From positions 744,001-808,000 of the forward strand of contig NZ_QLMJ01000001.1 in NCBI RefSeq assembly GCF_003259845.1: a stretch of DNA of 64,000 bases. Direction: 5' to 3'. A program made the position numbers and the translations under genes. Of this stretch, positions 42,947 through 51,737 are shown piece after piece (the first letter of the stretch is position 1; each line of letters opens with the position of its first letter). The notes beneath the pieces were generated by a model, which was given only the letters and a program-made list of their open reading frames with translations, was not told the origin of the DNA and made no database searches. This DNA comes from Actinoplanes lutulentus. GTDB taxonomy: Bacteria > Actinomycetota > Actinomycetes > Mycobacteriales > Micromonosporaceae.

Positions 42947-43713
42947 TCGTACTGCTGCTTCGGCGGGGTGATCGGCTGCCACTGTTCAACCTCCAGGTAG
43001 GCGATGTCTGCCTGGTTGACCGGGTCCTTTGTTCGTTGCGGGCTGTGCCGGCCGGTCACCCTCAGCCACGTGCCTGAGGGGACGTCCAGAGCCGGGCCTC
43101 CCGTCAGGCCCACCTTGATCGGGCGGCCGTCCGCCGCGCAGCAACTCACCACGATCCGGGCGAGCATCGGGGCGCCGTCCGGGCCGGTGGCGACGAAGCC
43201 GGTCAGCTCCAGGCGGCGGCCGGTCAGGCTGCGCCCGTCGTCGTAGATGCTGCGGGACGCGTAGTCGAGCAGGCCCACCGGTACCGGATCGCCCTCGGGC
43301 AGCGGGCCGTAATCGGACTCGGCGGCGGCCGGCAGGCTTCCGGACTGGTCGGCTGTGAAGGCGCCGAGGGCCGGCGGCGCGACCAGCAGCAGGCCGACCA
43401 CCGGCAGCAGGAGCAGCCAGCCGACCCGGGGCTCATGCCCATGCCCGTGCCCGTCGCCATGCCCATGCCCGTCGCTGTCGCCGTCACCTCGGCCGTCGTC
43501 TGGGGCATCCTGCGGTGGACTTGCGGGCCGGTACTCGTACCAAAGGGTCATGAGGGAGGTGACCACCAAGAAGGCGCCCGTCAGGAGGAGGAAGGGCCGC
43601 AGGCCCTCCTTGACGTAACGCAGATAGAGATCGGTCCAGGACGCTTTGAGGATCGCGCCGCCGAAGAGCAGCAGGACGACCGCCTGGGCCTGCTTGTTCA
43701 CAGCAGGATCCAT
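42943..43713 (-). CDS. TIGR03943-family membrane protein with His-rich loop
   Basis: 256 aa. Two helices at about 10-30 and 38-58, then a 35-residue Asp/Gly/His-rich loop (HGHGDGHGHGH), another helix (about 98-118), and a C-terminal outer domain with FVATGPDG and a CC pair in VVSCCAADGRPI, typical of the family. TIGR03943 proteins are regularly encoded beside UPF0718-type permeases, as here (16-bp overlap). The His loop suggests handling of Zn, Ni, Co or Cu. The start at 43713 is the one that overlaps the permease; a GTG 12 bp later is an alternative. Confidence 0.88.
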   Translation of the reverse strand: MDPAVNKQAQAVVLLLFGGAILKASWTDLYLRYVKEGLRPFLLLTGAFLVVTSLMTLWYEYRPASPPQDAPDDGRGDGDSDGHGHGDGHGHGHEPRVGWLLLLPVVGLLLVAPPALGAFTADQSGSLPAAAESDYGPLPEGDPVPVGLLDYASRSIYDDGRSLTGRRLELTGFVATGPDGAPMLARIVVSCCAADGRPIKVGLTGGPALDVPSGTWLRVTGRHSPQRTKDPVNQADIAYLEVEQWQPITPPKQQYE

Positions 43714-44666
43714 CCGGTGAGTGAGCCGGCCAGGACCGCGAGCGCGAACGTCGCCGGGGCGAAGCGGGACGCGAAACGGCGGCCGAAGACGCCGGTCTGC
43801 ATCGCGATCAGCTTGAGGTCGACCATCGGGCCGACCACCAGGAAGACCAGCCGGGACGTGAGCGAGAACTGCGACAGCGACGCGGCCACGAAGGCGTCCG
43901 CCTCACTGCAGATCGACAACAGTACGGCCAGGACGGCGAGCGCCAGGATCGACAGGACCGGGTTCGACGCGAGGGTCTGCAGCCACGCCTCCGGCACCAG
44001 CACGCTGATCGTCGCGGCAGCCGCGGCGCCGACCACCAGGTAACCGCCGGCGTGGATCATGTCGTGCCGGCAGGCCGACCAGAACGCGCGGCCCTTGCCG
44101 GCGATGTCCGGCTGATGCGGCAGCCGGATCCAGTCGGCGCGGCCCAGACGCAGCCAGAGCCAGCCCATCACGACCGCGACCGCGAGGCTGGCCAGGGCGC
44201 GGGCCACGACCATCTCCGGGTTGCCGGGGAACGCGACAGCGGTGGCGGTCAGCACGATCGGGTTGATCGCCGGGGAGGCCAGCAGGAACGCCAGCGCCGC
44301 GGCCGGGGTGACTCCGCGCCGGATCAGCGACCCGGCGATCGGCACGCTGCCGCACTCGCAGCCGGGCAGCACCACGCCGGCGAGGCTCGCCGCCGGCACC
44401 GCGAGGGCGGGGTGTTTCGGCAGCGCCCGGGCCCAGAACGAGCTCGGCACGAAGACCGCGATGATCGCCGAGAGCAGTACGCCGAAAACCAGGAACGGCA
44501 CGGCCTGGACCAGCACCGAGACGAACACGGTGGTCCAGGCCTGGAGCCGGGGTCCGGTCACGAGTCCGGACAGCGGCCCCCGGAAGATCACCAGAAGGAT
44601 CAGGGCGGCGGCGAGTGCCTCGACCGAGCCGATTCCCCGGCGGTCCAGTGTCTGGGTTTCGGCCAC
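43698..44666 (-). CDS. UPF0718/ArsP_1-type permease
   Basis: 322 aa, eight or so membrane helices in two halves. Family motif LPGCECGSVPIAGSLIRRGV, with the paired cysteines, and its counterpart in the second half, LLSICSEADAFVAASL. Also LASPAINPIVL. Relatives include trivalent organoarsenical permease ArsP and partners of TIGR03943. Together with the His-rich partner this looks like a metal or metalloid transport unit. A 50-bp gap separates it from the next gene upstream. Confidence 0.9.
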   Translation of the reverse strand: MAETQTLDRRGIGSVEALAAALILLVIFRGPLSGLVTGPRLQAWTTVFVSVLVQAVPFLVFGVLLSAIIAVFVPSSFWARALPKHPALAVPAASLAGVVLPGCECGSVPIAGSLIRRGVTPAAALAFLLASPAINPIVLTATAVAFPGNPEMVVARALASLAVAVVMGWLWLRLGRADWIRLPHQPDIAGKGRAFWSACRHDMIHAGGYLVVGAAAAATISVLVPEAWLQTLASNPVLSILALAVLAVLLSICSEADAFVAASLSQFSLTSRLVFLVVGPMVDLKLIAMQTGVFGRRFASRFAPATFALAVLAGSLTGWILL

Positions 44667-44717
44667 CGTGCGAATTTACCGGGCGGTTCTCTCCAGGGGC
44701 GGATCACGATCGGGTGA

Positions 44718-45818
44718 TCAGGGGCTGGCCGCGAGGAACAGGAAGACCGCGAGCAGGCCGAGGTGCAGGCCGCCCTGGAGGATGTTGGCGCGGCCGGGCA
44801 CCACGGTCAGCGTTCCCACCACGAACGTCAGCACGAGCAGCACCACCTGGGTGCCGCCGAGGCCGAGCAGCAGCGGGCCCTCCAGCCAGATCATCGCGGC
44901 GGCGATCGCCGGGATGGTCAATCCAATGCTGGCCATTGCGGAGCCGAGTGCCAGGTTGAGGCTGGTCTGGATCCGGTCGCGGGAGGCCGCGCGTACCGCC
45001 GCGATGGTCTCCGGCAGCAGCACGAGCAGGGCGATCACCACGCCGACGACGGCGTGCGGCAGGCCGGCCGAGGCCACGCCGGACTCGATCGACGGCGAGA
45101 TGCCCTTCGCCAGGCCGACCACCGAGACGAGGGCGAGCAGCAGCAGGCCGAGGCTGTTCAGGGCGTCGCGGCTGGACGGGCCCTCCGCGTGCTCCTCGGC
45201 GTCGATCACCTCTCCCTCGGTGGTGATCGGCATGAAGTAGTCCCGGTGCCGGCGGGTCTGTACCAGCACGAACAGCAGGTAGAGCCCGAGCGAGACAACC
45301 GCGGCGAACCCGAGCTGGGCCGGCGAGAACTGCGGTCCGCCGCGGCTCGTGGTGAACGTCGGCAGCACCAGGCTCAGCGTGGCGATCGCCGCCACGGTGG
45401 CCAGCGCTCCGCCCGTACCCTCCGGGTTGAAGACCGCGATCCGCCTGCGGATCGCGCCCACCAGCAGCGAGATGCCCATGATGCCGTTGACCGTGATCAT
45501 CACGGCAGCGAAGACGGTGTCCCGGGCGAGCGACTGCGACTTCTCACCGCCGCTGATCATCAGGGTGACGATCAGCGCCACCTCGATCACGGTGACCGCG
45601 ACGGCGAGGATCAGCGATCCGTACGGTTCGCCGACCCGGTGCGCGACGACCTCGGCGTGGTGGACCGCGGCCATCACGGCGCCACCGAGCAGCACCGCGA
45701 CGACGGCCACGGCCGGTGGTGGCAGGTCGCGGCCCCACGTCAGGATCAGTGCCGCGACGGAGAGGATCGGCAGGTAGACGTTCCAGCGGGAGAGCTGTGC
45801 AAGGATCTTCGGATTCAT
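44718..45818 (-). CDS. chaA: Calcium/cation-proton antiporter (ChaA/CaCA family)
   Basis: 366 aa from the ATG at 45818 with GGGAGGGTTGACCC upstream. Around eleven helices with the two inverted alpha-repeats of CaCA exchangers: GEPYGSLILAVAVTVIEVALI and LPETIAAVRAA with LNLALGSAMASIGLTIP. An acidic/His loop (about 238-252) lies between halves. It exports Ca2+ (or Na+/K+) in exchange for protons. Stands alone on the minus strand. Confidence 0.9.
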   Translation of the reverse strand: MNPKILAQLSRWNVYLPILSVAALILTWGRDLPPPAVAVVAVLLGGAVMAAVHHAEVVAHRVGEPYGSLILAVAVTVIEVALIVTLMISGGEKSQSLARDTVFAAVMITVNGIMGISLLVGAIRRRIAVFNPEGTGGALATVAAIATLSLVLPTFTTSRGGPQFSPAQLGFAAVVSLGLYLLFVLVQTRRHRDYFMPITTEGEVIDAEEHAEGPSSRDALNSLGLLLLALVSVVGLAKGISPSIESGVASAGLPHAVVGVVIALLVLLPETIAAVRAASRDRIQTSLNLALGSAMASIGLTIPAIAAAMIWLEGPLLLGLGGTQVVLLVLTFVVGTLTVVPGRANILQGGLHLGLLAVFLFLAASP

Positions 45819-45852
45819 CGGGTCAACCCTCCCAAAGTTGAGGCGGCGGCGC

Positions 45853-46152
45853 TCAGCTCTCGCCCGATGTTTCAGGCTTTTTCCGGTCGCTGTGTCCGAG
45901 GTCTCGGTCCGGCGCGACGCGGTCCCGGACCATCCGCTTGATCGCCGGCAGCTCCGGGAACCCGCCCTCGGCCTTGCGCGACCAGAGCGTCTCACCGTCC
46001 AGCCGGATCTCGAAGACGCCGCCGATCCCCGGGACCAGCGCCACCTCGCCGAGGTCGGTGGCGAACGTGGTGAGCAGCTCCTGCGCGGTCCAGGCGGCGC
46101 GCAGCAGCCAGCGGCACTGGGTGCAGTATTCGATCTCCAGACGAGGTGTCAC
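45853..46152 (-). CDS. SelT/SelW/SelH-family (Rdx) protein
   Basis: 99 aa from the GTG at 46152, with AGGGA upstream; an ATG at 46176 is an alternative. Thioredoxin-like Rdx fold with the redox CxxC in EYCTQCRW near the N-terminus (the Sec position of eukaryotic homologues is Cys), then GVFEIRLDGETLWSRK and the FPELPAIKRMVRD helix. It probably acts as a thiol oxidoreductase. It lies 34 bp upstream of the antiporter gene on the same strand. Confidence 0.88.
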   Translation of the reverse strand: MTPRLEIEYCTQCRWLLRAAWTAQELLTTFATDLGEVALVPGIGGVFEIRLDGETLWSRKAEGGFPELPAIKRMVRDRVAPDRDLGHSDRKKPETSGES

Positions 46153-46210
46153 AGTCAAGAAGTATCCCTGCGGCATGATCATGCACGGAACACGGCGATG
46201 AGGAGTTGGT

Positions 46211-47035
46211 GTGAGGCGAGGTTGGATCGCGGCCGGCATGGCGGTCATGGTCACCCTGACCGGGTGCAGCGGCGGCGCGGACGAGAAGGTCACCGAGACC
46301 GTGCAGGCGGTTGTCGCCCGGGATTACGTGGCGCTCGGTGACTCGTACGCGGCCGGCCTCGGCGGCGGCGACTACGCCGACACGAGCTGCCTGCAGAGCA
46401 AGGACAAGTCGTACCCGCAGCTCTGGATCGAGGACAAGGGCACGACGGCGCTCGGCGCGACAGTGAACAACGCGTGCAGCGGCGCGCTGATCGGCACGGT
46501 GCGCAGCCGTCAGCTCACGGCGCTCAACGAGCAGACCGGGTACGTGACGGTGACCGTCGGCGGCAACGACGCCGGCTTCGTCGCCACCCTGCAGCAGTGC
46601 ATCCTCGGCTCGGACAAGACCTGCGCGGACTCGGTGAAGCTCGCGGTCGACACGATGGACAAGACCCTGCCGACCGGGCTCGACGGCCTCTACACCGAGA
46701 TCCGCGAGAAGGCGCCGAACGCCAAGGTCTACGTGCTCGGTTACCCGCACCTGGTCGCCGACCCGGGCAACGGGGTCAAGTGCGACTCGCTCGTCGACGC
46801 GCGCCGCAAGACGCTCAACGAGGCTTCCGACACCCTCTCTGAGGTGATCGCCTCGGCCGTGTCGAAGCACCCCGGATTCACCTATGTCGACGCTCGGGTG
46901 ATCTTCGCGGGCCACGAGGCGTGCACGAAGGAACCGTGGATCCACTCGGTTGCCGACAACGTCTCGGAGTCCTTTCACCCGAACGCTGACGGTTATAAGG
47001 CGTACGCAAAGGTCCTGCTCAGCGTGACCGGCTGA
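46211..47035 (+). CDS. Secreted SGNH-hydrolase lipoprotein (GDSL esterase/lipase)
   Basis: 274 aa, GTG at 46211 after GAGGAGTTG. The signal ends in LTGC (lipobox). SGNH blocks: ALGDSYAAGLGGG (Ser), a central Gly in CSGALIG, VGGNDAGF (Asn) and SFHPNADGY (Asp/His pair). Six cysteines fit three disulfides, as in Streptomyces SGNH lipases. It hydrolyses esters outside the cell. A strong hairpin follows the stop. Confidence 0.92.
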   Translation: MRRGWIAAGMAVMVTLTGCSGGADEKVTETVQAVVARDYVALGDSYAAGLGGGDYADTSCLQSKDKSYPQLWIEDKGTTALGATVNNACSGALIGTVRSRQLTALNEQTGYVTVTVGGNDAGFVATLQQCILGSDKTCADSVKLAVDTMDKTLPTGLDGLYTEIREKAPNAKVYVLGYPHLVADPGNGVKCDSLVDARRKTLNEASDTLSEVIASAVSKHPGFTYVDARVIFAGHEACTKEPWIHSVADNVSESFHPNADGYKAYAKVLLSVTG

Positions 47036-47060
47036 AAGTAAACTGAGCGTTCGATGAATA

Positions 47061-47100
47061 GAGTTATCCAGGCATGGCAATGCCTGGATAACTCTTGCTT
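47061..47100 (+). terminator. Intrinsic terminator after the SGNH hydrolase
   Basis: Perfect 15-bp stem (GAGTTATCCAGGCAT / ATGCCTGGATAACTC, 47061-47075 and 47080-47094) with a GGCA tetraloop, followed by TTGCTTT. It separates the esterase gene from the phosphate transporter gene. Confidence 0.85.
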
Positions 47101-47142
47101 TCCCCATGAGCAGATTCCCCGCGGCGGGATGACGATCGAGGG

Positions 47143-48360
47143 GTGACCGAGACACTCGTGATTCTGACCCTTGTGGTCATCACTGCCCTCGGCTTCGACT
47201 TCACGAACGGGTTCCACGACACGGCGAACGCCATGGCGACGTCGATCGCAACCGGGGCCCTGAGGCCGAAAGTCGCCGTACTGCTGTCAGCAGTGCTCAA
47301 TCTCGTCGGCGCGTTCCTCTCCATCGAGGTGGCGCTCACCGTGACCAACGCCGTCGTCAACATCCAGAACTCGGACGGCACACCGAAGCCAGAACTGCTC
47401 GCCGACGGCGGCACGGCCCTGCTGGTGATCGTGCTGGCCGGCGTCATCGGCGGCATTCTCTGGAACCTGCTGACCTGGCTGCTCGGCCTGCCGTCCAGTT
47501 CGTCGCACGCGCTGTTCGGCGGCATCATCGGCGCCACCGTGGCCGGCCTCGGCTGGTCCGGTGTCAAGTGGACCGGCGACGGCAGCAAGCTGGACGGCGT
47601 CCTCGGCAAGGTGGTCCTGCCGGCCCTCATCTCACCGGTGGTCGCCGGGGTGGTGGCCGCCGTCGGCACCTGGATCATCTACAAGATCACGATCGGGGTC
47701 GCGGCGCGCTTCACCGACAACGGCTTCCGCTGGGGCCAGATCGGCAGCGCCTCGCTGGTCTCGCTCGCCCACGGCACCAACGACGCCCAGAAGACCATGG
47801 GGGTCATCACCCTCGCGTTGATCGCTTCCGGCGAGTGGACCAACACCTCCGACATACCCATTTGGGTACGCGTGAGCTGCGCACTCGCCATCGCCCTCGG
47901 AACGTACCTCGGTGGCTGGCGGATCATCCGCACCCTGGGCAAGGGTCTCGTCGAGATCGCGCCGCCGCAGGGCTTCGCCGCCGAGTCCGCGGCCGCCACG
48001 GTCATCCTCACGTCGAGCCACCTCGGTTTCGCGCTCTCCACCACCCAGGTCGCGACCGGCTCGATCCTGGGCAGCGGCGTCGGCCGGCCCGGCGCGCAGG
48101 TCCGCTGGGCGGTCGCCGGCCGGATGGTCGCCGCCTGGATGATCACCCTGCCCGCTGCCGCTCTGGCCGGCGCGTTCATGTGGCTGGTCGCCGACCTGAT
48201 CGGCGGGGTGGCCGGCGCGGTCGTCGTCTTCGCACTACTGCTGGTCGCGGCCGGATTCATGTACCAGATCTCGCGCCGCACGCCGATCGACCACAACAAC
48301 GTCAACGACGAGTGGCAGCCCGCTCCCGCCCCCGCTTCTCTGTCGAAGGAACACGCATGA
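47143..48360 (+). CDS. pitA: Low-affinity inorganic phosphate transporter (PiT)
   Basis: 405 aa, GTG at 47143. Ten or more helices with the duplicated PiT signature: DFTNGFHDTANAMATSI near the N-terminus and SLAHGTNDAQKTMGVI in the second half, each with the conserved Asn-Asp/Gly core, plus GLPSSSSHALFGG and a similar TSSHLGFALSTTQVATG. It takes up metal-phosphate with protons. The stop overlaps the start of a small membrane protein (ATGA). Confidence 0.95.
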   Translation: MTETLVILTLVVITALGFDFTNGFHDTANAMATSIATGALRPKVAVLLSAVLNLVGAFLSIEVALTVTNAVVNIQNSDGTPKPELLADGGTALLVIVLAGVIGGILWNLLTWLLGLPSSSSHALFGGIIGATVAGLGWSGVKWTGDGSKLDGVLGKVVLPALISPVVAGVVAAVGTWIIYKITIGVAARFTDNGFRWGQIGSASLVSLAHGTNDAQKTMGVITLALIASGEWTNTSDIPIWVRVSCALAIALGTYLGGWRIIRTLGKGLVEIAPPQGFAAESAAATVILTSSHLGFALSTTQVATGSILGSGVGRPGAQVRWAVAGRMVAAWMITLPAAALAGAFMWLVADLIGGVAGAVVVFALLLVAAGFMYQISRRTPIDHNNVNDEWQPAPAPASLSKEHA

Positions 48361-48671
48361 ACAACCTGACTCTGGCGCTGGACAGCGCCTGGAAGGTGCT
48401 GCTCATCGGCATCCTGATCGGCGCCGGCCTACCCGCGATCTTCGCGTTCGGGATCCGCTCGATGGCGTACGGGACCGGCGGCGACGCCGAAGTGCACGCG
48501 ACCGGATCCGCCGGTCCGCGGCCGCACCCGGCCGGCCGGATCGGTGCCGCCGCCTGCTTCGGCGTGGTGCTGCTCGGCGTGGCCCTGGGCATCACGTTCA
48601 TCGTGGCGACCGGTTTCGGCAAGGAGCTCAGCTTCGAGCACGTGTACCCCACCCTGGTCAGCAAGGACTGA
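48357..48671 (+). CDS. Small two-helix membrane protein coupled to the phosphate transporter
   Basis: 104 aa, ATG overlapping the pit stop by four bases, so it is translated with it. Helices at about 14-34 and 62-84, separated by a Gly/His/Pro-rich loop. Small proteins of this pattern follow pit in many actinobacteria; it may be a transporter subunit or stabiliser. No enzymatic motif. Confidence 0.83.
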   Translation: MNNLTLALDSAWKVLLIGILIGAGLPAIFAFGIRSMAYGTGGDAEVHATGSAGPRPHPAGRIGAAACFGVVLLGVALGITFIVATGFGKELSFEHVYPTLVSKD

Positions 48672-48674
48672 ACG

Positions 48675-48983
48675 ATGGCCGAATCCCGCTCCAACTTCCT
48701 GACCCGGGCCGTCGGGTGGCTGCGCGCCGGATATCCCGAGGGTGTTCCCCGGCGGGACTACGTCGTGCTGCTCGGGCTGCTGCGGCGCAAGCTCAGCGAG
48801 GACGAGGTACGCGGCATCGCCCGCGACCTCGCCGCGCAGTCCGAGGACCCGATCACCGCGCAGGACATCGAAGAGATGATCAGCACCACGGTCCTGCAGG
48901 ACGCCACGCCGGAGGACGTCGTCCGGGTGTCCGCGCACCTGGCAGCCGGTGGATGGCCACTGGCCGACCCACCCGACAACTGA
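48675..48983 (+). CDS. DUF3349-family small helical protein
   Basis: 102 aa, ATG at 48675, three bases after the previous stop, so in the pit operon. All-helical with the family's VGWLRAGYPEGVPRRDYVVLLGLLRRKLS stretch in two parts and the later ISTTVLQDATPEDVVRVSAHLAA. DUF3349 proteins are known from mycobacteria (structure solved) without defined function. Confidence 0.9.
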   Translation: MAESRSNFLTRAVGWLRAGYPEGVPRRDYVVLLGLLRRKLSEDEVRGIARDLAAQSEDPITAQDIEEMISTTVLQDATPEDVVRVSAHLAAGGWPLADPPDN

Positions 48984-49033
48984 CGGACTCCTCACGTTCT
49001 CGTGGCGGACGCCTCGGCACGTTTCGATGGGTC

Positions 49034-49885
49034 GTGCACCACGCCAACCACTACTACGGCCACTCGTACGTGATGGCCCGGTACTGCGGATTCCCGGGTG
49101 ATCCACCCCGGATCCGCGGGTACCTGCAGCACGGCTGGAACATCGGGGACGGTCTCGCGCCCGACCACGAGTACGTGCCGGGTGTCCCCTCGTTCGTCTG
49201 GAGCGAGCGGACCCGGCGCCGGGCCTGGTCGATGGGGCGGCGCCGGGTGCACGTGACCGGCGCTCCCCTGGCCTATCTGCTCGCCATGACGCCGCCGTCC
49301 CCGGAGCCGCGGGAGGGCACCATCTGGTACCCGTTCCACGGCTGGGAGGGCCAGCACGTCCAGGGTGACCACGACCGGCTGATCGCCGACATCAAGGACA
49401 CCGAACCGGGGCCGGTGACGGTCTGCCTCTACTGGCAGGAGTACCGCACCGCCTCGGTCCGCCGCCGTTATGAGCGGGCCGGGTTCCGGGTGATCTGCCA
49501 CGGTTATCGGGGTGGCTGGTGGAAGGACCTCGACCCCGGCTTCCTCGACCGGCAGCTCGGCGAACTGCTGCGGCACCAGCGGGTGGCGTCGAACCGGCTG
49601 TGCAGCGCGGTGCTCTACGGCGCGCTCGCCGGGTGCGAGCCGGCCGTCTACAGCGACCCGATGCAGCTGCGCGACGAGAAGGACCTGTTCGGCGGCCGGC
49701 AACGCATCCGCCGGCAGTGGGCCGCGCTGCACGGCACCCGGGTGGATCCGGAAGTGGCGCGTGCCGTCGCCGTCGACGAGCTCGGCGCTGACCGGCTACT
49801 GACTCCGGCCGAGCTGCGAGCGTTGTTCGGCTGGTCCGGCTCCCGAACCGTTCCCCCGCTGCTCGAACCTGAGGCTGTCGCGTGA
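49034..49885 (+). CDS. Unrecognised protein, glycan-synthesis context
   Basis: 283 aa from the GTG at 49034 (VHHANHYYGHSYVMARYC); the start is uncertain because no ribosome site is evident and the frame is open upstream into DUF3349. Distinct features are RGYLQHGWNIGDG (about 30-42), TIWYPFHGWEGQ, LYWQEYRTASVRRRYERAGF and YSDPMQLRDEKDLFGG near the C-terminus. These His/Trp turns and an Arg-rich helix are like GT-B glycosyl or glycerophosphate transferases acting on wall polymers, but I do not recognise the family. Its stop overlaps the start of the next gene. Confidence 0.75.
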   Translation: MHHANHYYGHSYVMARYCGFPGDPPRIRGYLQHGWNIGDGLAPDHEYVPGVPSFVWSERTRRRAWSMGRRRVHVTGAPLAYLLAMTPPSPEPREGTIWYPFHGWEGQHVQGDHDRLIADIKDTEPGPVTVCLYWQEYRTASVRRRYERAGFRVICHGYRGGWWKDLDPGFLDRQLGELLRHQRVASNRLCSAVLYGALAGCEPAVYSDPMQLRDEKDLFGGRQRIRRQWAALHGTRVDPEVARAVAVDELGADRLLTPAELRALFGWSGSRTVPPLLEPEAVA

Positions 49886-51357
49886 TCCCGCTCCTGCTCG
49901 GCGGCGAGATGCCGCACTGGTCCGACACCGACCCGGCGGGCGGCGCCGCGCTCGCCACCCTCGCCGCCGCGGCACGCGGTCACACGCTGATCGTCGGGCC
50001 GCACTCGTTCCCGCTGATCGACGCGGTGCAGTCCCGGCAGGTCACCGTTCTGGTACGCGGTGTGCCGGACGCCGAGGCGCTGGCCGCACGGTATGCGTCG
50101 CGGGCCGGCTTCGAGGTGTGCTGTGGCAGTGTGGCGAAGCTGGCGGCTGTTCCGGCGTACGACACGGTGCTCGCCCTCGACGGCCTGGACCGGACCGGCA
50201 CGACCGAGAGCGACGGCCTGACCTGGGCGGACGGGCTCGCCGCGCTGCTGGCGGTGCTCCGGCCCGGCGGCCAGCTGCTGCTCGGCTGCGAGAACCCGGC
50301 CGGCCTGCACCGGCTGCTGGCCCTGTCCGAGGAACCGGGCTCCGGCGACTGGGCAGCGGGTGACCGAGGGGCTCCGGCCGGACTCCCCCAGCTGCGGGAG
50401 CGAATCGTGGGCGCCGGGATGTCCGTGCTGCGGGACTATGCGGCTTACCCTTCGCCGCGGTCGCCCCGCCTGCTGGCCAGCTCGGCGGCTCTGGCTGATC
50501 GTTCGCTGCACGGGTTCTTCTCGGGGGCTCTGCGTCGCGCGGGCACTCCGGAAGGGCCGGTGCTGGCGGATCCGCGGCCGGTTGCCGTACAAATGCTGAA
50601 CAGTGACCTGGCCGCGGACCTTGCGCCGGGCTGGTTCGTGCTGGCCGCCAAGGGCGGGCAGGCGACACTGCCGGAGGTGGTGCTGGCGACCGAATCCGGC
50701 CCGATCCACCATCTGAATCGGACATCACAGGGCTGGATCCAGCAGGCCACAAACCCGGACGCCCCGTCCCCGGTGCCCACCGGCCGGAACTTGCTCGATG
50801 CGCCCTCGCCCGTGCCCATCGGGTGGAACCTGCTCGATGCCCTGCTTGACGCTGCTCGCGGCCGGGATCTGCCGGCGCTGCGGGCGCTGCTGACCGCGTG
50901 GCAGGGCGGGGAGCTCGCCGGAATCGACGCCGACGAGATCGTGGTGGACGGCGACGGGCGGCTGCACGATCTCGGCCTGGGCGAGAGCCAGGATCCGGGG
51001 CCGGCGCTGCGGCACTTCATCGAAGCGGCGCCGGGCGACCTGGCCGAGCTGATCGAAGCCATGGCCGGCATCGAAGCGGCAGCCGGCGGCGCCGCGATCC
51101 GGCCCGGCGTCGAAGCATTCCGCGAGGTCGCGGCGGCTCACGACCGTCTGGCACGCGAGCTCGGCGAGGCACGGACCACGATCAATTGGTACGAGGAGAG
51201 ACTCGCCGCCCGAGACACCGAACTGGCCCGGGCCTACCGGATCATCGCGCTGCTCAAGGGCACCGTCCCGGGCCGAGCGGCGACGGCGGTACGGGGCGCG
51301 CTACGCACCGGCAAGAAGGCCGCCCGAACCGCCCTCCACCAAATCCGCAAAAGCTGA
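49882..51357 (+). CDS. Methyltransferase-like protein with C-terminal helical region
   Basis: 491 aa, GTG overlapping the previous stop (GTGA). The first 200 residues look like a degenerate class I SAM fold: HTLIVGPHSFPL in place of motif I, YDTVLALDGLD as post-I, and LLAVLRPGGQLLLGCENPAG as motif III. The middle includes a short duplication (NLLDAPSPVP twice, about 298-320). The C-terminal 100 residues are helical and probably coiled (LARELGEARTTINWYEERL). A basic tail ends it. The lack of a clear GxGxG leaves activity uncertain. Coupled to the preceding unknown gene and close to two glycosyltransferases. Confidence 0.78.
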   Translation: MIPLLLGGEMPHWSDTDPAGGAALATLAAAARGHTLIVGPHSFPLIDAVQSRQVTVLVRGVPDAEALAARYASRAGFEVCCGSVAKLAAVPAYDTVLALDGLDRTGTTESDGLTWADGLAALLAVLRPGGQLLLGCENPAGLHRLLALSEEPGSGDWAAGDRGAPAGLPQLRERIVGAGMSVLRDYAAYPSPRSPRLLASSAALADRSLHGFFSGALRRAGTPEGPVLADPRPVAVQMLNSDLAADLAPGWFVLAAKGGQATLPEVVLATESGPIHHLNRTSQGWIQQATNPDAPSPVPTGRNLLDAPSPVPIGWNLLDALLDAARGRDLPALRALLTAWQGGELAGIDADEIVVDGDGRLHDLGLGESQDPGPALRHFIEAAPGDLAELIEAMAGIEAAAGGAAIRPGVEAFREVAAAHDRLARELGEARTTINWYEERLAARDTELARAYRIIALLKGTVPGRAATAVRGALRTGKKAARTALHQIRKS

Positions 51358-51428
51358 GCCCCTGGCGGTCGAACGCCGCCGAAGATTCGCCAAGGCCGGC
51401 GCGTCCCCGGCGGGCCGCTCGTGGGGCC

Positions 51429-51572
51429 GGCTCGCGCTCGCGGTCGCGCGGAAGCCGGGAACACGACCGCGAGCGCGAGCCGCGCCCGCCCGGCTTGCGC
51501 TTGTGGTCGTGTGGGGGGCTAAAACGCGACCGCGAGCGCGAGCTGGGGGCGGCCGGCTTGTGGTTGGGGCGG
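51429..51572. repeat. F1 63-bp hairpin repeats, two units plus a left arm
   Basis: Left arms at 51429, 51492 and 51555 (63-bp period); the third unit breaks off after its left arm. It lies in the 380-bp gap between the convergent ends of the methyltransferase-like gene and the GT4 gene. Confidence 0.9.
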
Positions 51573-51633
51573 AAACGAAGCGGGTGGCGGGTGGGGTGGG
51601 TTTGGGGTTAGGGGACGCCGGAGGTTGGGTGGT

Positions 51634-51700
51634 GGGCGCCGGCGGGAGGGGCCGCAGGTGGCGAGGGGGGCTTGAGGTGGTTGATGCGGTTGTGGGGCCG
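51634..51700. repeat. 67-bp dispersed element F4, copy 1
   Basis: A 67-bp block beginning GGGCGCCGGCGGGAGGGGCC and ending TGATGCGGTTGTGGGGCC that is repeated at 58453-58519 with about three mismatches. Not palindromic overall. No gene covers it; it lies 38 bp beyond the stop of the GT4 gene. Confidence 0.88.
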
Positions 51701-51737
51701 CTTGATCCCGTATTCGAGAAAGCGCGTGGGGAGGCGC

